From Methanobrevibacter millerae (lineage in GTDB: Archaea; Methanobacteriota; Methanobacteria; Methanobacteriales; Methanobacteriaceae), in contig NZ_FMXB01000014.1 of NCBI RefSeq assembly GCF_900103415.1, positions 1 through 64,000 of the forward strand: DNA of 64,000 bases, read 5' to 3'. A program made the translations under genes and the position numbers. The notes under the pieces were generated by a model. That model did not search any database. It saw nothing but the letters and a program-made list of their open reading frames with translations, and was not told the origin of the DNA. This document shows, piece by piece, positions 8,067 to 15,725 of the stretch. Each line of letters begins with the position of its first letter. Within the stretch, counting starts at the first letter, position 1.

Positions 8067-9677
8067 TTACATTGATATTTTTCCATTTAATGATATATTA
8101 AACTTTTGGATAAACTCATCCTTTTTTGCAAGAGGTATGTATGCGCCGCATGCCATGGCGTGTCCCCCTCCGCTTCCTCCGACTTCACCTGAAACTTCCC
8201 GGATAATCTTTCCGAAGTGAATTCCGTCATAAGAAAGGAAACGTGAACATCTTAAAGACACCTTAAGCCCGTCTGAGTCCTCAATCTGTGTAAATCCGAT
8301 AATCGGCTTTCTCCAGTTGCAGAATCCTAAAATCATTCCGGTAATGGTTCCGACTATTTCAGGTTTTATGCCCGTTCCGTCAAAGTACTGGAGGTTTTCA
8401 AGCTCTATGATGTTGTTTCCGTCTGCAACTTTCTCCATTGAGGTTGCGAGGTTGTAGCGGTGCCTTCTGCTTATTTCCTCAAGCTCAACGAGCGCCCAGT
8501 CACGGTCGCCTTTCAATACTTCCATGGCAATTCTTTCCTCATGGTTTCTTCCGCATGCGTTCATCGCCGTTGAAAACTCGGAACCGTCCCTTAAAAAGCT
8601 CGCAGGATCTTCCATCAGGAACGTATATGAGTCACCGATTAGTATTTTTGGAATGTGCTCGTGATACCTTGGAGGAACCTCGTTTAAAATCATCCTGTTC
8701 AAGGCGTTGTAAAGCTTTCCCTTTTCAGCGTCCGTTAATTCGGATAAGGTTTTTCTTCTGATTCTCTGCTGAATCTGGTATAAAATCATGAATTCGTCCT
8801 TGTCCAGATAGCTCGGCAGTGCCTGAGCCTTTCTGATTGCGTCAATTTCGCCGTTCAATATTGCCCTGTCCTGTCTTGTTAAGGTATAGTTTTTGGATTC
8901 CTCACATAAAATTCCGATTTTTTCCAAAACGTCCTTTTCTTCAGGGCTTACCCTTTCAAGAGTTGAGTCAATGCCCAGTTCATCAAGAAGGGCCTTTGCC
9001 TCATTCTGGTTGTTTGTAATCGGCAGCTTGACGTCGCTGAAGTATGATAACGCGATGAAGAGTTCCCTGGTGTTTCGCCCGTAAATGTTTAAGTCATTTT
9101 CGATTAATTCCAAATAGCCTTCGTTTATTGCGTCATCCTGAATGATTCTGTTCAATCCTTCAAAGTGTCCCGTGCTTGTGTTCTGCATGTCTCCGATTGC
9201 TGATAAAACCCCAATCCAGCTTAAATCACTATATCCAAATTCTTTTGCAAGAAAATAGCACAAACCTCCGCCGCATACGTAATATGACCCGTCGATGCCG
9301 TGATGAATCGGATTGATTTCAAGGTAAGTGTAGTCCTTGTCGTCTTTATAATCTAAGTCTCTTAAGGGAGGATGATGGTCTAAAATCAGAATGCTGTTGT
9401 TTTCAGTGGCTTTGGTATCAATCAACTGGCCTGAACCCAAATCGGAAAAAATCGTCAGTTCATGATTTAATTCAATGTTGTCTAAAACGTCCAAGTTGAC
9501 GAATTCGATTTCATGGGGCTTGCTTAATCGATCAAGAATCGTTGAAAGGATTGCTCCAGAACAGATTCCGTCACAGTCGATGTGTGAATATACTTTAATG
9601 CTTTTAGAATTTTCAATCAGCTCTTTTGCCTGCCTGTACTGCTTTTGCATCAGCTCAGGAATTTCCATTTCAATCAT
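8067..9677 (-). CDS. Archaeal RecJ/GAN-like DHH-family phosphoesterase
   Basis: A 536-residue DHH/DHHA1 protein. The phosphoesterase motifs are HIDCDGICSGAI near residue 33, FSDLGSG, LDHHPP near residue 99, and a later GVLSAIGDM. The C-terminal DHHA1 signature is the GGSGGGHAMACGAYIP near residue 505. This matches archaeal RecJ homologues, which include the GINS-associated nuclease GAN; they are Mg/Mn-dependent exonucleases tied to CMG replication complexes or RNA processing. The ATG at 9677 overlaps the srp19 stop (ATGA). A second ATG at 9668 sits 9 nt from AGGAA and may be the real start. The operon neighbours are SRP19 and Glf, which give no functional clue. Confidence 0.85.
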   Translation of the reverse strand: MIEMEIPELMQKQYRQAKELIENSKSIKVYSHIDCDGICSGAILSTILDRLSKPHEIEFVNLDVLDNIELNHELTIFSDLGSGQLIDTKATENNSILILDHHPPLRDLDYKDDKDYTYLEINPIHHGIDGSYYVCGGGLCYFLAKEFGYSDLSWIGVLSAIGDMQNTSTGHFEGLNRIIQDDAINEGYLELIENDLNIYGRNTRELFIALSYFSDVKLPITNNQNEAKALLDELGIDSTLERVSPEEKDVLEKIGILCEESKNYTLTRQDRAILNGEIDAIRKAQALPSYLDKDEFMILYQIQQRIRRKTLSELTDAEKGKLYNALNRMILNEVPPRYHEHIPKILIGDSYTFLMEDPASFLRDGSEFSTAMNACGRNHEERIAMEVLKGDRDWALVELEEISRRHRYNLATSMEKVADGNNIIELENLQYFDGTGIKPEIVGTITGMILGFCNWRKPIIGFTQIEDSDGLKVSLRCSRFLSYDGIHFGKIIREVSGEVGGSGGGHAMACGAYIPLAKKDEFIQKFNISLNGKISM

Positions 9678-9943
9678 TTCCTGATTTCAGCAATCTTCAA
9701 GCTGACCTCTTTTAGAAGCTCAAGCTTTGTGCCTTCATACTCCACAAGGGCACGGCCTGATTTCTCATACCATTTGCCAGGATACGCTCTTTCCTTATCG
9801 AGAGTGTATGTAAAGCCCAGTCTTTTTAAGGCTCTTTCGATTTCGGATAGCGTAGGGCTTGAAACGGCAATTTCCTTTGATACTTTTCTTCCCTGGGATA
9901 AACTCAGGTCCTTATCTAAATATTGTGGCCATATAGTAATCAT
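9674..9943 (-). CDS. srp19: Signal recognition particle subunit SRP19
   Basis: SRP19 binds the tips of helices 6 and 8 of the 7S RNA and prepares it for SRP54, a step in co-translational membrane targeting found in archaea and eukaryotes. The 89-residue length is typical for archaea. Recognisable blocks are TIWPQYLDKDLSLSQGRKVS at residues 3-22, AVSSPTLSEIERALKRLGF, and AYPGKWYEKSGRALVEYEG. The start codon overlaps the glf stop codon (TAATG) and an AAGGAG lies 8 nt upstream, so translation is coupled to glf. The 3' end overlaps the RecJ-like gene by 4 nt. Confidence 0.92.
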   Translation of the reverse strand: MITIWPQYLDKDLSLSQGRKVSKEIAVSSPTLSEIERALKRLGFTYTLDKERAYPGKWYEKSGRALVEYEGTKLELLKEVSLKIAEIRK

Positions 9944-11037
9944 TATTTAATCTCCTTTTCAAATATTTCCAGTGCGTCCTTTACAACCAAATCCATATTA
10001 TAGTATTTGTATTTGGCCAGACGGCCTGCAAAGATAACGTTTTCCTCTTTTTCCATTTCTGCTTCGTATAATTTAAACTTATCCAGATATTCCTGTGTAG
10101 GATAAGGATAACATTTCTCACCGTTAAAACCGGGATATTCACGCATGATAGCGGTTTTGCCGTCAATCTTTTGTGAGGTGAGCTTTTTAAACTCGGTAAT
10201 GCGCGTAAAGTACGGGTCATTCGGATAGTTGACGACTGCAACTTCCTGATAGGAATCCTCATCAACGATTTCCCAGACAAAGTTCAGGCATCTGTATAAG
10301 AGCTCTCCATACTTGTAATCGTAAAAGTAATCGATAGGACCGGTGTAGATTAATTTCTTATCGTATTTGATTCTATCGATGTAGTCTTTATAGTCTGACT
10401 TGAGCCCGACATGGATATTGTCCGATTCGATCATGCGCTCGCACATTTTTGTAAATCCGTCTTTGGGCATTCCCTGATAGGCGTCTTCAAAATACCTGTC
10501 GTCATGATTGAACCTGAAGGGAATCCTTGATATAACGTCAGAGCTTAGGTTGGCCGCTGATGTTCCCCACTGCTTTTCAGTGTAGTTTTTAAACAATTTA
10601 TTGTAAATGTCCCTTCCGGCATTTGCTAAAACGACGTCTTCAGATGACTTAATCTCTTTAATGTCTTCCTTGTGCTCGTCAATCCATTCCTGCATGGAGT
10701 TTTCATCCAAATCCAAATCATATAATGCATTTAAAGTATCAATACAGATTGGCATAGGGACGAGCTTTCCGTCAACGCAGCTTAAGACCCTGTGCTCATA
10801 GTCGATCCATTCGGTAAACTGTGAGAGGTAATCGTAAACTTTCTTTTCTTTTGTGTGGAAGATGTGCGGTCCGTATTTTTGAATTAGAATATCATTTTGA
10901 TAGTAATCATAAACGTTTCCGCCTATGTGGTCTCTTTTTTCGATTATAAGTACCTTTTCATCCAGTTCATTGGCAATCCTTTCGGCTAAGGTAAGGCCTG
11001 AAAGACCTGCTCCAACTATAACATAATCAAATTCCAT
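9943..11037 (-). CDS. glf: UDP-galactopyranose mutase
   Basis: Glf is an FAD enzyme that interconverts UDP-galactopyranose and UDP-galactofuranose for surface glycans. The N-terminal dinucleotide-binding motif VIVGAGLSG is at residues 6-14, followed by IEKRDHIGGNVYDYY. Further family blocks are YGPHIFHTKEKKVYDYL, NAGRDIYNKLFKNYTEKQW, and GPIDYFYDYKYGELLYR near the active site, and the C-terminal FAGRLAKYKYYNMD. I choose the ATG at 11037, because AGGCGTGAT, close to the 16S anti-SD complement, ends 5 nt upstream; a GTG at 11046 is in frame but has no such site. It follows a GT2 gene by 5 nt, which suggests a galactofuranose-containing glycan. Confidence 0.95.
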   Translation of the reverse strand: MEFDYVIVGAGLSGLTLAERIANELDEKVLIIEKRDHIGGNVYDYYQNDILIQKYGPHIFHTKEKKVYDYLSQFTEWIDYEHRVLSCVDGKLVPMPICIDTLNALYDLDLDENSMQEWIDEHKEDIKEIKSSEDVVLANAGRDIYNKLFKNYTEKQWGTSAANLSSDVISRIPFRFNHDDRYFEDAYQGMPKDGFTKMCERMIESDNIHVGLKSDYKDYIDRIKYDKKLIYTGPIDYFYDYKYGELLYRCLNFVWEIVDEDSYQEVAVVNYPNDPYFTRITEFKKLTSQKIDGKTAIMREYPGFNGEKCYPYPTQEYLDKFKLYEAEMEKEENVIFAGRLAKYKYYNMDLVVKDALEIFEKEIK

Positions 11038-11042
11038 TAGTA

Positions 11043-12146
11043 TCACGCCTTTGAAGTGTAAATTGCAGTTTCCAGTGCAGTTGTCATTGAAGACAAAAGC
11101 ATCTTTGTTTTCATATCGGTCTGGTGAATCTTTTTAAGCTTGTTTACTTTGCTTAAAAGCAGCCTGTTTTCATCCTTGGTAAACGGCGAATGCTTCCATG
11201 TATTCATCCAGTGCAGGAGATGGGGATTGACCGAAACGTTCTTGACATCCTTTGAAAAGCCTTCGGTTTTCTTTCTGCAGTAAATGTAGGATTCCATTAA
11301 TTCATCAAGCAGCCTGACGTTGACGGTATTGGTAATTGACTTGTCGTCAGGCAGATCCCTAATGTAGTAATCGTAGCACATGAAATTGTTTAGATAAACG
11401 ATTCCCTTTGCGTTTAGGAGGGCTTCCAGGGTAAATGCCATGTCGTCACCTGAAATGAAAGGCTGAAAACGGATGTTATTATCCATGATTAATTCTCTTT
11501 TATAGATTTTACTCCATACTGAAGGAGCCATTTTCAATAAATCAGGTTCCTGTTCTATATTGTCGATTATGATTCTGTCAATCGGACCGTCCCTTTTATA
11601 GGTCACTTCCAGGTCTTTACCGTAGAGAATCCTTTCGATGAAGTTGTCCCATACAAAGTCAGATACATTTAAGAAATTCGGGTTTTCAAAGGTCTCATCG
11701 GGATAGGCATGCTCCAAATCGTCCTCATACGGTGAATAGGACTTCTGGACGTATCCTCCGTATTCGAATATTCTTCTGAACCTTGCAAAGGCCATGTCCG
11801 CATCGTTTTCCTTGACCGCATTGTATAAGGTTTCACAGGAATCCGGAGTGTATCTGTCGTCCGGGTCTAAAAACATGATGTAATCGCCGGTGCACGCTTC
11901 AATTCCGGTATTTCTTGGCGTGTATGCCGCTCCAGAGTTTTGTTCATGATGTATTGCAATGCAGCAGTCGTATTTTTCTGCGTATTCGTCAATGATTTTA
12001 TCTGATCCGTCCGTTGAGCAGTCATTGACCATTATTATTTCCAAGTTCTCATTTCCGATTGTCTGATTTATTAAAGAGTCGATTCCTCCTCTAAGGTGGT
12101 CTCCAACATTAAAAATTGGCAGGATTATGCTTATCTTATCCTCCAT
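11043..12146 (-). CDS. Family 2 glycosyltransferase
   Basis: A GT-A fold glycosyltransferase of 367 residues. The N-terminal half contains the usual blocks: ISIILPIFNVGDHLRGGIDS, IIMVNDCSTDGS, NSGAAYTPRNTGIEACTGDY and the metal/sugar-nucleotide binding MFLDPDDRY, with an ISGDDMAFT segment after residue 230. No membrane segment is present. The C-terminal 130 residues are helical and may bind the acceptor. It overlaps the 3' end of hemD by 11 nt and is followed directly by glf, so it may use UDP-galactofuranose or act in the same glycan pathway; the sugar cannot be told from sequence. It is a paralogue of the GT2 genes at 32045 and 33077. Confidence 0.88.
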   Translation of the reverse strand: MEDKISIILPIFNVGDHLRGGIDSLINQTIGNENLEIIMVNDCSTDGSDKIIDEYAEKYDCCIAIHHEQNSGAAYTPRNTGIEACTGDYIMFLDPDDRYTPDSCETLYNAVKENDADMAFARFRRIFEYGGYVQKSYSPYEDDLEHAYPDETFENPNFLNVSDFVWDNFIERILYGKDLEVTYKRDGPIDRIIIDNIEQEPDLLKMAPSVWSKIYKRELIMDNNIRFQPFISGDDMAFTLEALLNAKGIVYLNNFMCYDYYIRDLPDDKSITNTVNVRLLDELMESYIYCRKKTEGFSKDVKNVSVNPHLLHWMNTWKHSPFTKDENRLLLSKVNKLKKIHQTDMKTKMLLSSMTTALETAIYTSKA

Positions 12147-12912
12147 TAGAATCTCTCCAGCTATTGAATAGTAGTTCCATCATATCGGGAACAGTGTAAG
12201 TGTCAGGGTAAATGTGGGTAACGTTGTATTCATCAAGGACATTGGCAGTAATTGGGCCGATTGCAACGGTTAAAAGATTATCTGATAACAATTCAGCTAT
12301 TTTTTCATTGTCGTCGGATATCTTAAAGAAGTTGTGAACCGTCAGAGGGCTTGTAAAAGTAATCGCATCGATTTTTCCGTTTTCGATTTTATTTATTAAA
12401 TCCTTCACGCTTTCATCGTCCATCGGAAAGAGTGACTGATAGGCTTCAGCCAGAATCACTTCGTTTCCAAGTTCCTCTAATCCTTTAGGTAAAGTGTCCC
12501 TTGCAGAGGCAGTCCTTGGAATGCCAATTACTTTTCTTGTAATGTTTCTTTTCTTGAACTCCTCAAGAAGGCCTTCGGCGGTAAAGTCATCAGGCATCAA
12601 ATCAGGTTCGATTCCCTCTTTTTTTAGCAAGGAACCTGTCTTATTTCCGATAACGGCAACTTTACATTCCAGTTCATTAAAGAAATCAGGGTAGAATTTG
12701 TTGAAGGAATCAATGGTTGTTGGAGAGGTGAAGACAATCCAGTCCAGTGAATCCTTGTTTTTAACCAGTTCTTTTAATGAATCGGTATTTACAGGCTTTA
12801 AATCCAATGTCGGTGCAAGCACTGCACTTCCACCTAAGTTTTCTACAATTTCACAAGCTTTTTTAGCTCTGTCAGCAGGTCTTGTAATTGCAACAACAGG
12901 TTTTTTCGTCAT
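12136..12912 (-). CDS. hemD: Uroporphyrinogen-III synthase
   Basis: HemD closes hydroxymethylbilane to uroporphyrinogen III, the precursor of siroheme, cobalamin and F430 in methanogens. The protein has 258 residues and the bilobed HemD layout: VAITRPADRAKKACEIVENL, the interdomain crossing LDWIVFTSPTTIDSFNKF near residue 58, the second-domain start VIGIPRTASARDTLP, and the late ITFTSPLTVHNFFKI and LTVAIGPITANVLDEY motifs. Overall conservation of this family is low, but the paired TSPxTxxxF motifs are convincing. AAGGGTAA is 4 nt before the ATG. The partner SUMT gene lies far away, at 50326. HemD and the glycosyltransferase overlap, an unusual functional pairing. Confidence 0.88.
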   Translation of the reverse strand: MTKKPVVAITRPADRAKKACEIVENLGGSAVLAPTLDLKPVNTDSLKELVKNKDSLDWIVFTSPTTIDSFNKFYPDFFNELECKVAVIGNKTGSLLKKEGIEPDLMPDDFTAEGLLEEFKKRNITRKVIGIPRTASARDTLPKGLEELGNEVILAEAYQSLFPMDDESVKDLINKIENGKIDAITFTSPLTVHNFFKISDDNEKIAELLSDNLLTVAIGPITANVLDEYNVTHIYPDTYTVPDMMELLFNSWRDSNGG

Positions 12913-13048
12913 GATTTACCCTTTTTGATAATTTATTAATGTTATATATTTTAATTTTGTTTGCTTATATTATTTTTGCAATTTTTAATATTGGTTAATG
13001 ATGAACGTTATTTTTATTAGGTGGAATGGTTTTAATTTGATGATATGG

Positions 13049-13255
13049 TTAATCAAGGCCTAAAGCTTCGTTAATTTCTTTTAATTCTTCTTCTGAGTGA
13101 AGCTCTTCTAATTGGTCTCGATCGAAACTATCTTCCATTAATCCTCTGTTAACATATCTCCAAATTAATTCATCAACATCAATTTTGAATTCTTCAGCCT
13201 TTCTTTCTGCCAATTCTTTAAGTTTTTTATTTTTGATTTCATATTTTAAATACAT
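13049..13255 (-). CDS. Small VapB/RHH-like antitoxin, copy 2
   Basis: A 68-residue charged helical protein located directly downstream of the PIN toxin; its start overlaps the end of the toxin frame by 17 nt. Its central segment IDVDELIWRYVNRGLMEDSF matches that of the upstream antitoxin (ISLDELINHYIRRGLYVDYG) and both continue with an acidic QL-EEEL tail. I therefore treat it as a second antitoxin of the same family, probably binding the toxin or operator DNA through the N-terminal helices. Having antitoxins on both sides of one PIN gene is unusual. The function is inferred from context and the paralogy. Confidence 0.65.
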   Translation of the reverse strand: MYLKYEIKNKKLKELAERKAEEFKIDVDELIWRYVNRGLMEDSFDRDQLEELHSEEELKEINEALGLD

Positions 13256-13670
13256 TTAAAGTCTCCTTTAAAGTGTGGATATTATCAATCACTTTAAACC
13301 CTTTAATTTTTTTAAAATCCCCGTCAAATGAAATGATTCTATTAAGATGTTCATTCAACATTGTGTTAATAATTGTACAATCGCTGTAATTAATGTTATT
13401 TCCATACCATCCATTAACTTTTAAAGATTCTAGATAATCCTTTTTTGATAATTCCACGAATTTATTGTCAGTTATAAGATTATTATAAAGTTGTTTTATG
13501 GATATGTCTGTTCCAGCAGTCCAGTTTATTGTTTCAATAAGAATAGTAGTATTAATTAAAGTACGTTCATCATGTTTTCTAAGATATTTTTCAATTTTTA
13601 ATGCTTCTTTATGATGTCTGTCTCTATTATCCATCAAACCTTTGAAAAATCCTGTATCTAGAACTATCAT
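13239..13670 (-). CDS. vapC: PIN-domain toxin RNase (VapC type)
   Basis: A 143-residue PIN domain. Acidic active-site residues are in the expected places: Asp5 in MIVLDTGFF, Glu46 in TTILIETINW, Asp97 in NINYSDCTII and Asp116/Asp118 in ISFDGDF. PIN toxins are Mg-dependent RNases that cleave tRNA or rRNA when the antitoxin is degraded. The gene is flanked on both sides by related small antitoxin-like genes; the 15-nt gap to the upstream one and the 17-nt overlap with the downstream one indicate one operon transcribed on the minus strand. All four acidic positions are intact, so it is probably active. The target RNA is unknown. Confidence 0.88.
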   Translation of the reverse strand: MIVLDTGFFKGLMDNRDRHHKEALKIEKYLRKHDERTLINTTILIETINWTAGTDISIKQLYNNLITDNKFVELSKKDYLESLKVNGWYGNNINYSDCTIINTMLNEHLNRIISFDGDFKKIKGFKVIDNIHTLKETLNVFKI

Positions 13671-13685
13671 TTAATCTCCTCCAGT

Positions 13686-13964
13686 TCAGTCATTGGAGTT
13701 GTGAATTAATCCAATGTATTTTTCAAAGTTATGTTTTCTTGGAAGAATTCCTCTTTTCTTATCTTTTTCTACTTCTTTTCTACTTTTTTCTAATAATTCT
13801 TCTTCACTTAGTTGCTTTGGTTCATAGTAGCCATAATCCACGTATAGTCCTCTTCGAATATAGTGATTGATTAATTCATCAAGGCTGATGTTTAATTCAT
13901 TTGCCACTTCTTTTAATTGTGTTTCTAACATCTTATCACTTATTATTGTTTTTTTATCTGACAT
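13686..13964 (-). CDS. VapB-type antitoxin, copy 1
   Basis: A 92-residue protein just upstream of the PIN toxin. Residues 10-40 form the predicted DNA-binding/dimerisation part (MLETQLKEVANELNISLDEL then INHYIRRGLYVDYGYYE), and the acidic-basic C-terminus (EEELLEKSRKEVEKDKKRG) likely wraps the toxin. It is related to the smaller gene at 13049. The first gene of the operon, it probably autoregulates it, as VapB proteins do. The nucleotides upstream (to about 14040) are AT-rich and could hold its promoter, but I see no clear operator. Confidence 0.72.
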   Translation of the reverse strand: MSDKKTIISDKMLETQLKEVANELNISLDELINHYIRRGLYVDYGYYEPKQLSEEELLEKSRKEVEKDKKRGILPRKHNFEKYIGLIHNSND

Positions 13965-14296
13965 TAAAACACCTCTATTAGTTAATTATGTTTTTCAAAT
14001 AATTAATATTTATGAGACGGTTTTTTCCAAGTTTTATACTTGAAATTATACTTTTTAATGCAGACAGTTAATTAGATAATATTATGTTTTAATGGTATAT
14101 AAAATTTTTTAATTTATGTAATTATAAATAATGTTATATATTAGATTAAAATACTTAAATTATGCTAAATTATCCTATTTTCAATAAACTAATTGAAAAT
14201 TGTATGGTTTCAAGTGTATTCATCCAGAATCAAATAATTGTTGCGATTGTAAACAATTATATATGATGAAAATCAATATCTATTCAGGTGATTATT
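13965..14296. other. Divergent AT-rich intergenic region between vapB and flavodoxin
   Basis: Contains no convincing gene. It holds back-to-back promoters for the minus-strand toxin-antitoxin operon and the plus-strand flavodoxin pair. TATA-like sequences occur near 14094-14104 (GGTATATAAAA) and 14256-14265. A perfect inverted repeat at 14234-14260 is listed separately. Confidence 0.5.
14234..14265 (+). promoter_or_regulatory. Inverted-repeat operator overlapping a TATA box, upstream of the flavodoxin gene
   Basis: ATAATTGTT at 14234-14242 is repeated as its exact reverse complement AACAATTAT at 14252-14260, with a 9-nt spacer. The right arm runs into ATTATATATG (14256-14265), which is well placed as the TATA box for the gene starting at 14297. 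A two-fold site touching the TATA box is a typical binding place for a dimeric archaeal repressor, so the flavoprotein pair may be controlled by redox or metal state. The regulator is unknown. Confidence 0.5.
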
Positions 14297-14758
14297 ATGG
14301 CAAATGTTTTAATTGCATATTTCTCAGCAAGCGGCGTTACAAAAGGCATCGCCGAAAAGATAGCTGATGAAAACGGTTATGATATCTTTGAAATCGTTCC
14401 AGAAGAGATATACACTCCGGCGGATTTGGATTGGACAGACAAGAACTCAAGGTCAACTAAGGAGATGAATGACAAGTCATTCCGCCCTCCAATCGCTGAA
14501 ACAGTTGATGTAAGTGGCTATGATACTGTCGTAATCGGGTTTCCGGTATGGTGGTATACGGCACCTACAATCATCAATACTTTCATTGAAAGCGTTGACT
14601 TAAAGGGAAAAACGATAAAGCTTTTCTGCACTTCCGGAGGATCAGGAATAGATAAATGCGTAAGCGACCTGGCTGATGCATACCCGGAACTCAGCTTCGC
14701 AAAAGGAATGAGATTTACGGGTGACGTTTCAAGAGCAAAAGAATGGATTGAGGGATAA
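14297..14758 (+). CDS. Flavodoxin
   Basis: A flavodoxin-fold protein of about 153 residues. The N-terminal phosphate-binding loop reads AYFSASGVTKGIAEKIA; the later segments IGFPVWWYTAPTIINTFIES and KTIKLFCTSGGSGIDKC are typical of the flavodoxin_4 group, where the aromatic WW segment stacks on FMN. There are no cysteine clusters or membrane segments. I use the ATG at 14297, because GGTG lies 6 nt upstream; the GTG at 14288 is part of that ribosome binding site. The next gene, another flavoprotein, starts 1 nt after its stop, so they form an operon, probably in low-potential electron transfer or stress response. Confidence 0.85.
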   Translation: MANVLIAYFSASGVTKGIAEKIADENGYDIFEIVPEEIYTPADLDWTDKNSRSTKEMNDKSFRPPIAETVDVSGYDTVVIGFPVWWYTAPTIINTFIESVDLKGKTIKLFCTSGGSGIDKCVSDLADAYPELSFAKGMRFTGDVSRAKEWIEG

Positions 14759-14759
14759 T

Positions 14760-15275
14760 ATGGCAAAAAAAGTAGTGGTAATCAGCTCTTCACCTAGAAA
14801 GGGCGGAAACTCAGACACGTTATGCGATGAATTCGTTAAAGGAGCAGTCGACGGCGGAAATGAAGCGGTCAAGTATTTCCTTGAAGACTTTGAATTCGGC
14901 TCATGCAAGGCGTGCATGGCCTGTAAAACCCCTGAAAGGGAATGTTTCCAGGAGGATGAACTGTCCATAATACTAGATGACATGATGGCGGCTGACGTTA
15001 TAGTCTATGCCACGCCGATATATTACTATTCAATGACCGGAACACTGAAAAGGTTCTTTGACAGGTGTTATCCGATTTTCAATCATTTGAAGGACAAGGA
15101 TTACTATATCATTACCTCAGCAGGTTCATCAAATGGAAATGCCTTAACTGGAATTCGTGATTTCATAGGCTTTTCTCAAAATCCGACAGAAAAAGCGGTA
15201 TTCACGGTTATCGGGGACGTTTCATCACAGGATGATTTAAAATCTGAAGTGTATGATGCAGGTAAATCCTGCTGA
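14760..15275 (+). CDS. Iron-sulfur flavoprotein / NADPH-dependent FMN reductase family
   Basis: A 171-residue flavodoxin-like FMN protein. It starts with the reductase loop ISSSPRKGGNSDTLCDEF and has a compact cysteine cluster GSCKACMACKTPEREC (C-x2-C-x2-C-x6-C) like the [4Fe-4S] site of archaeal Isf proteins, followed by ATPIYYYSMTGTLKRFFDR, the FMN isoalloxazine loop. Isf proteins accept electrons from ferredoxin and reduce O2 or peroxide in methanogens. It is the second gene of the flavodoxin operon and ends just before a strong nested hairpin. I start it at the ATG at 14760; a longer in-frame extension overlaps flavodoxin and has no support. Confidence 0.82.
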   Translation: MAKKVVVISSSPRKGGNSDTLCDEFVKGAVDGGNEAVKYFLEDFEFGSCKACMACKTPERECFQEDELSIILDDMMAADVIVYATPIYYYSMTGTLKRFFDRCYPIFNHLKDKDYYIITSAGSSNGNALTGIRDFIGFSQNPTEKAVFTVIGDVSSQDDLKSEVYDAGKSC

Positions 15276-15282
15276 TTTTATT

Positions 15283-15337
15283 CACACCCAATGCACCCAA
15301 TTTTTGATTGGGTGTATTGGCAATTTTATTGGGTGTG
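15283..15337 (+). terminator. Nested hairpin built from four CACCCAAT/ATTGGGTG units
   Basis: CACACCCAAT at 15283-15292 pairs with ATTGGGTGTG at 15328-15337, and inside it CACCCAAT at 15294-15301 pairs with ATTGGGTG at 15307-15314. The structure lies 7 nt after the flavoprotein stop codon and is followed by T-rich DNA, so it most simply acts as a transcription terminator or mRNA-stabilising hairpin. The four-fold use of the same 8-mer is unusual. Confidence 0.6.
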
Positions 15338-15725
15338 TTAAATTTGATTTTGTGATTAATTTTTTTGATAGTTATTTAATTATTTTATGTTTTATTTAAT
15401 TATATTTTTAATTATTATTACTTTATATATAAATAAAAATTTAATTATTATTTTATGATTTTTTATGAATGTTATAAATAACATACCCAATTTTTTCTAC
15501 ATTTTATTGATTTGTATTTTACATTTGAAATATTTATTAAATTAATTTTTTTTATTAAATAAGTATTATAAAGATTTAATTTTTAATATAAATTATTTAT
15601 ATGATTTATTAAATATATATTTAATCAAAAATTTTATATACTTTAAAAATATATATTAAAATTGTTTTTATAAATTTTTATTAATTCAACCATTTCAAAT
15701 GTAAATGTATTATTGAGGTTTTTTC
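15338..15725. other. Very AT-rich intergenic region with a TATA box
   Basis: About 390 bases of nearly pure A/T with no open frame of note. TTTATATACTTT at about 15633-15644 is the best TATA-box candidate for the DUF4062 gene at 15726, giving a leader of roughly 60 nt. The strong base bias is common for promoters of acquired genes in this genome. I see no repeats or RNA gene. Confidence 0.45.

Noticed and set aside
8438-8761. Plus-strand frame within the RecJ-like gene
   Set aside because: Shadow frame with high Arg/Ser/Pro content and no start signal; the DHH motifs are all on the minus strand.
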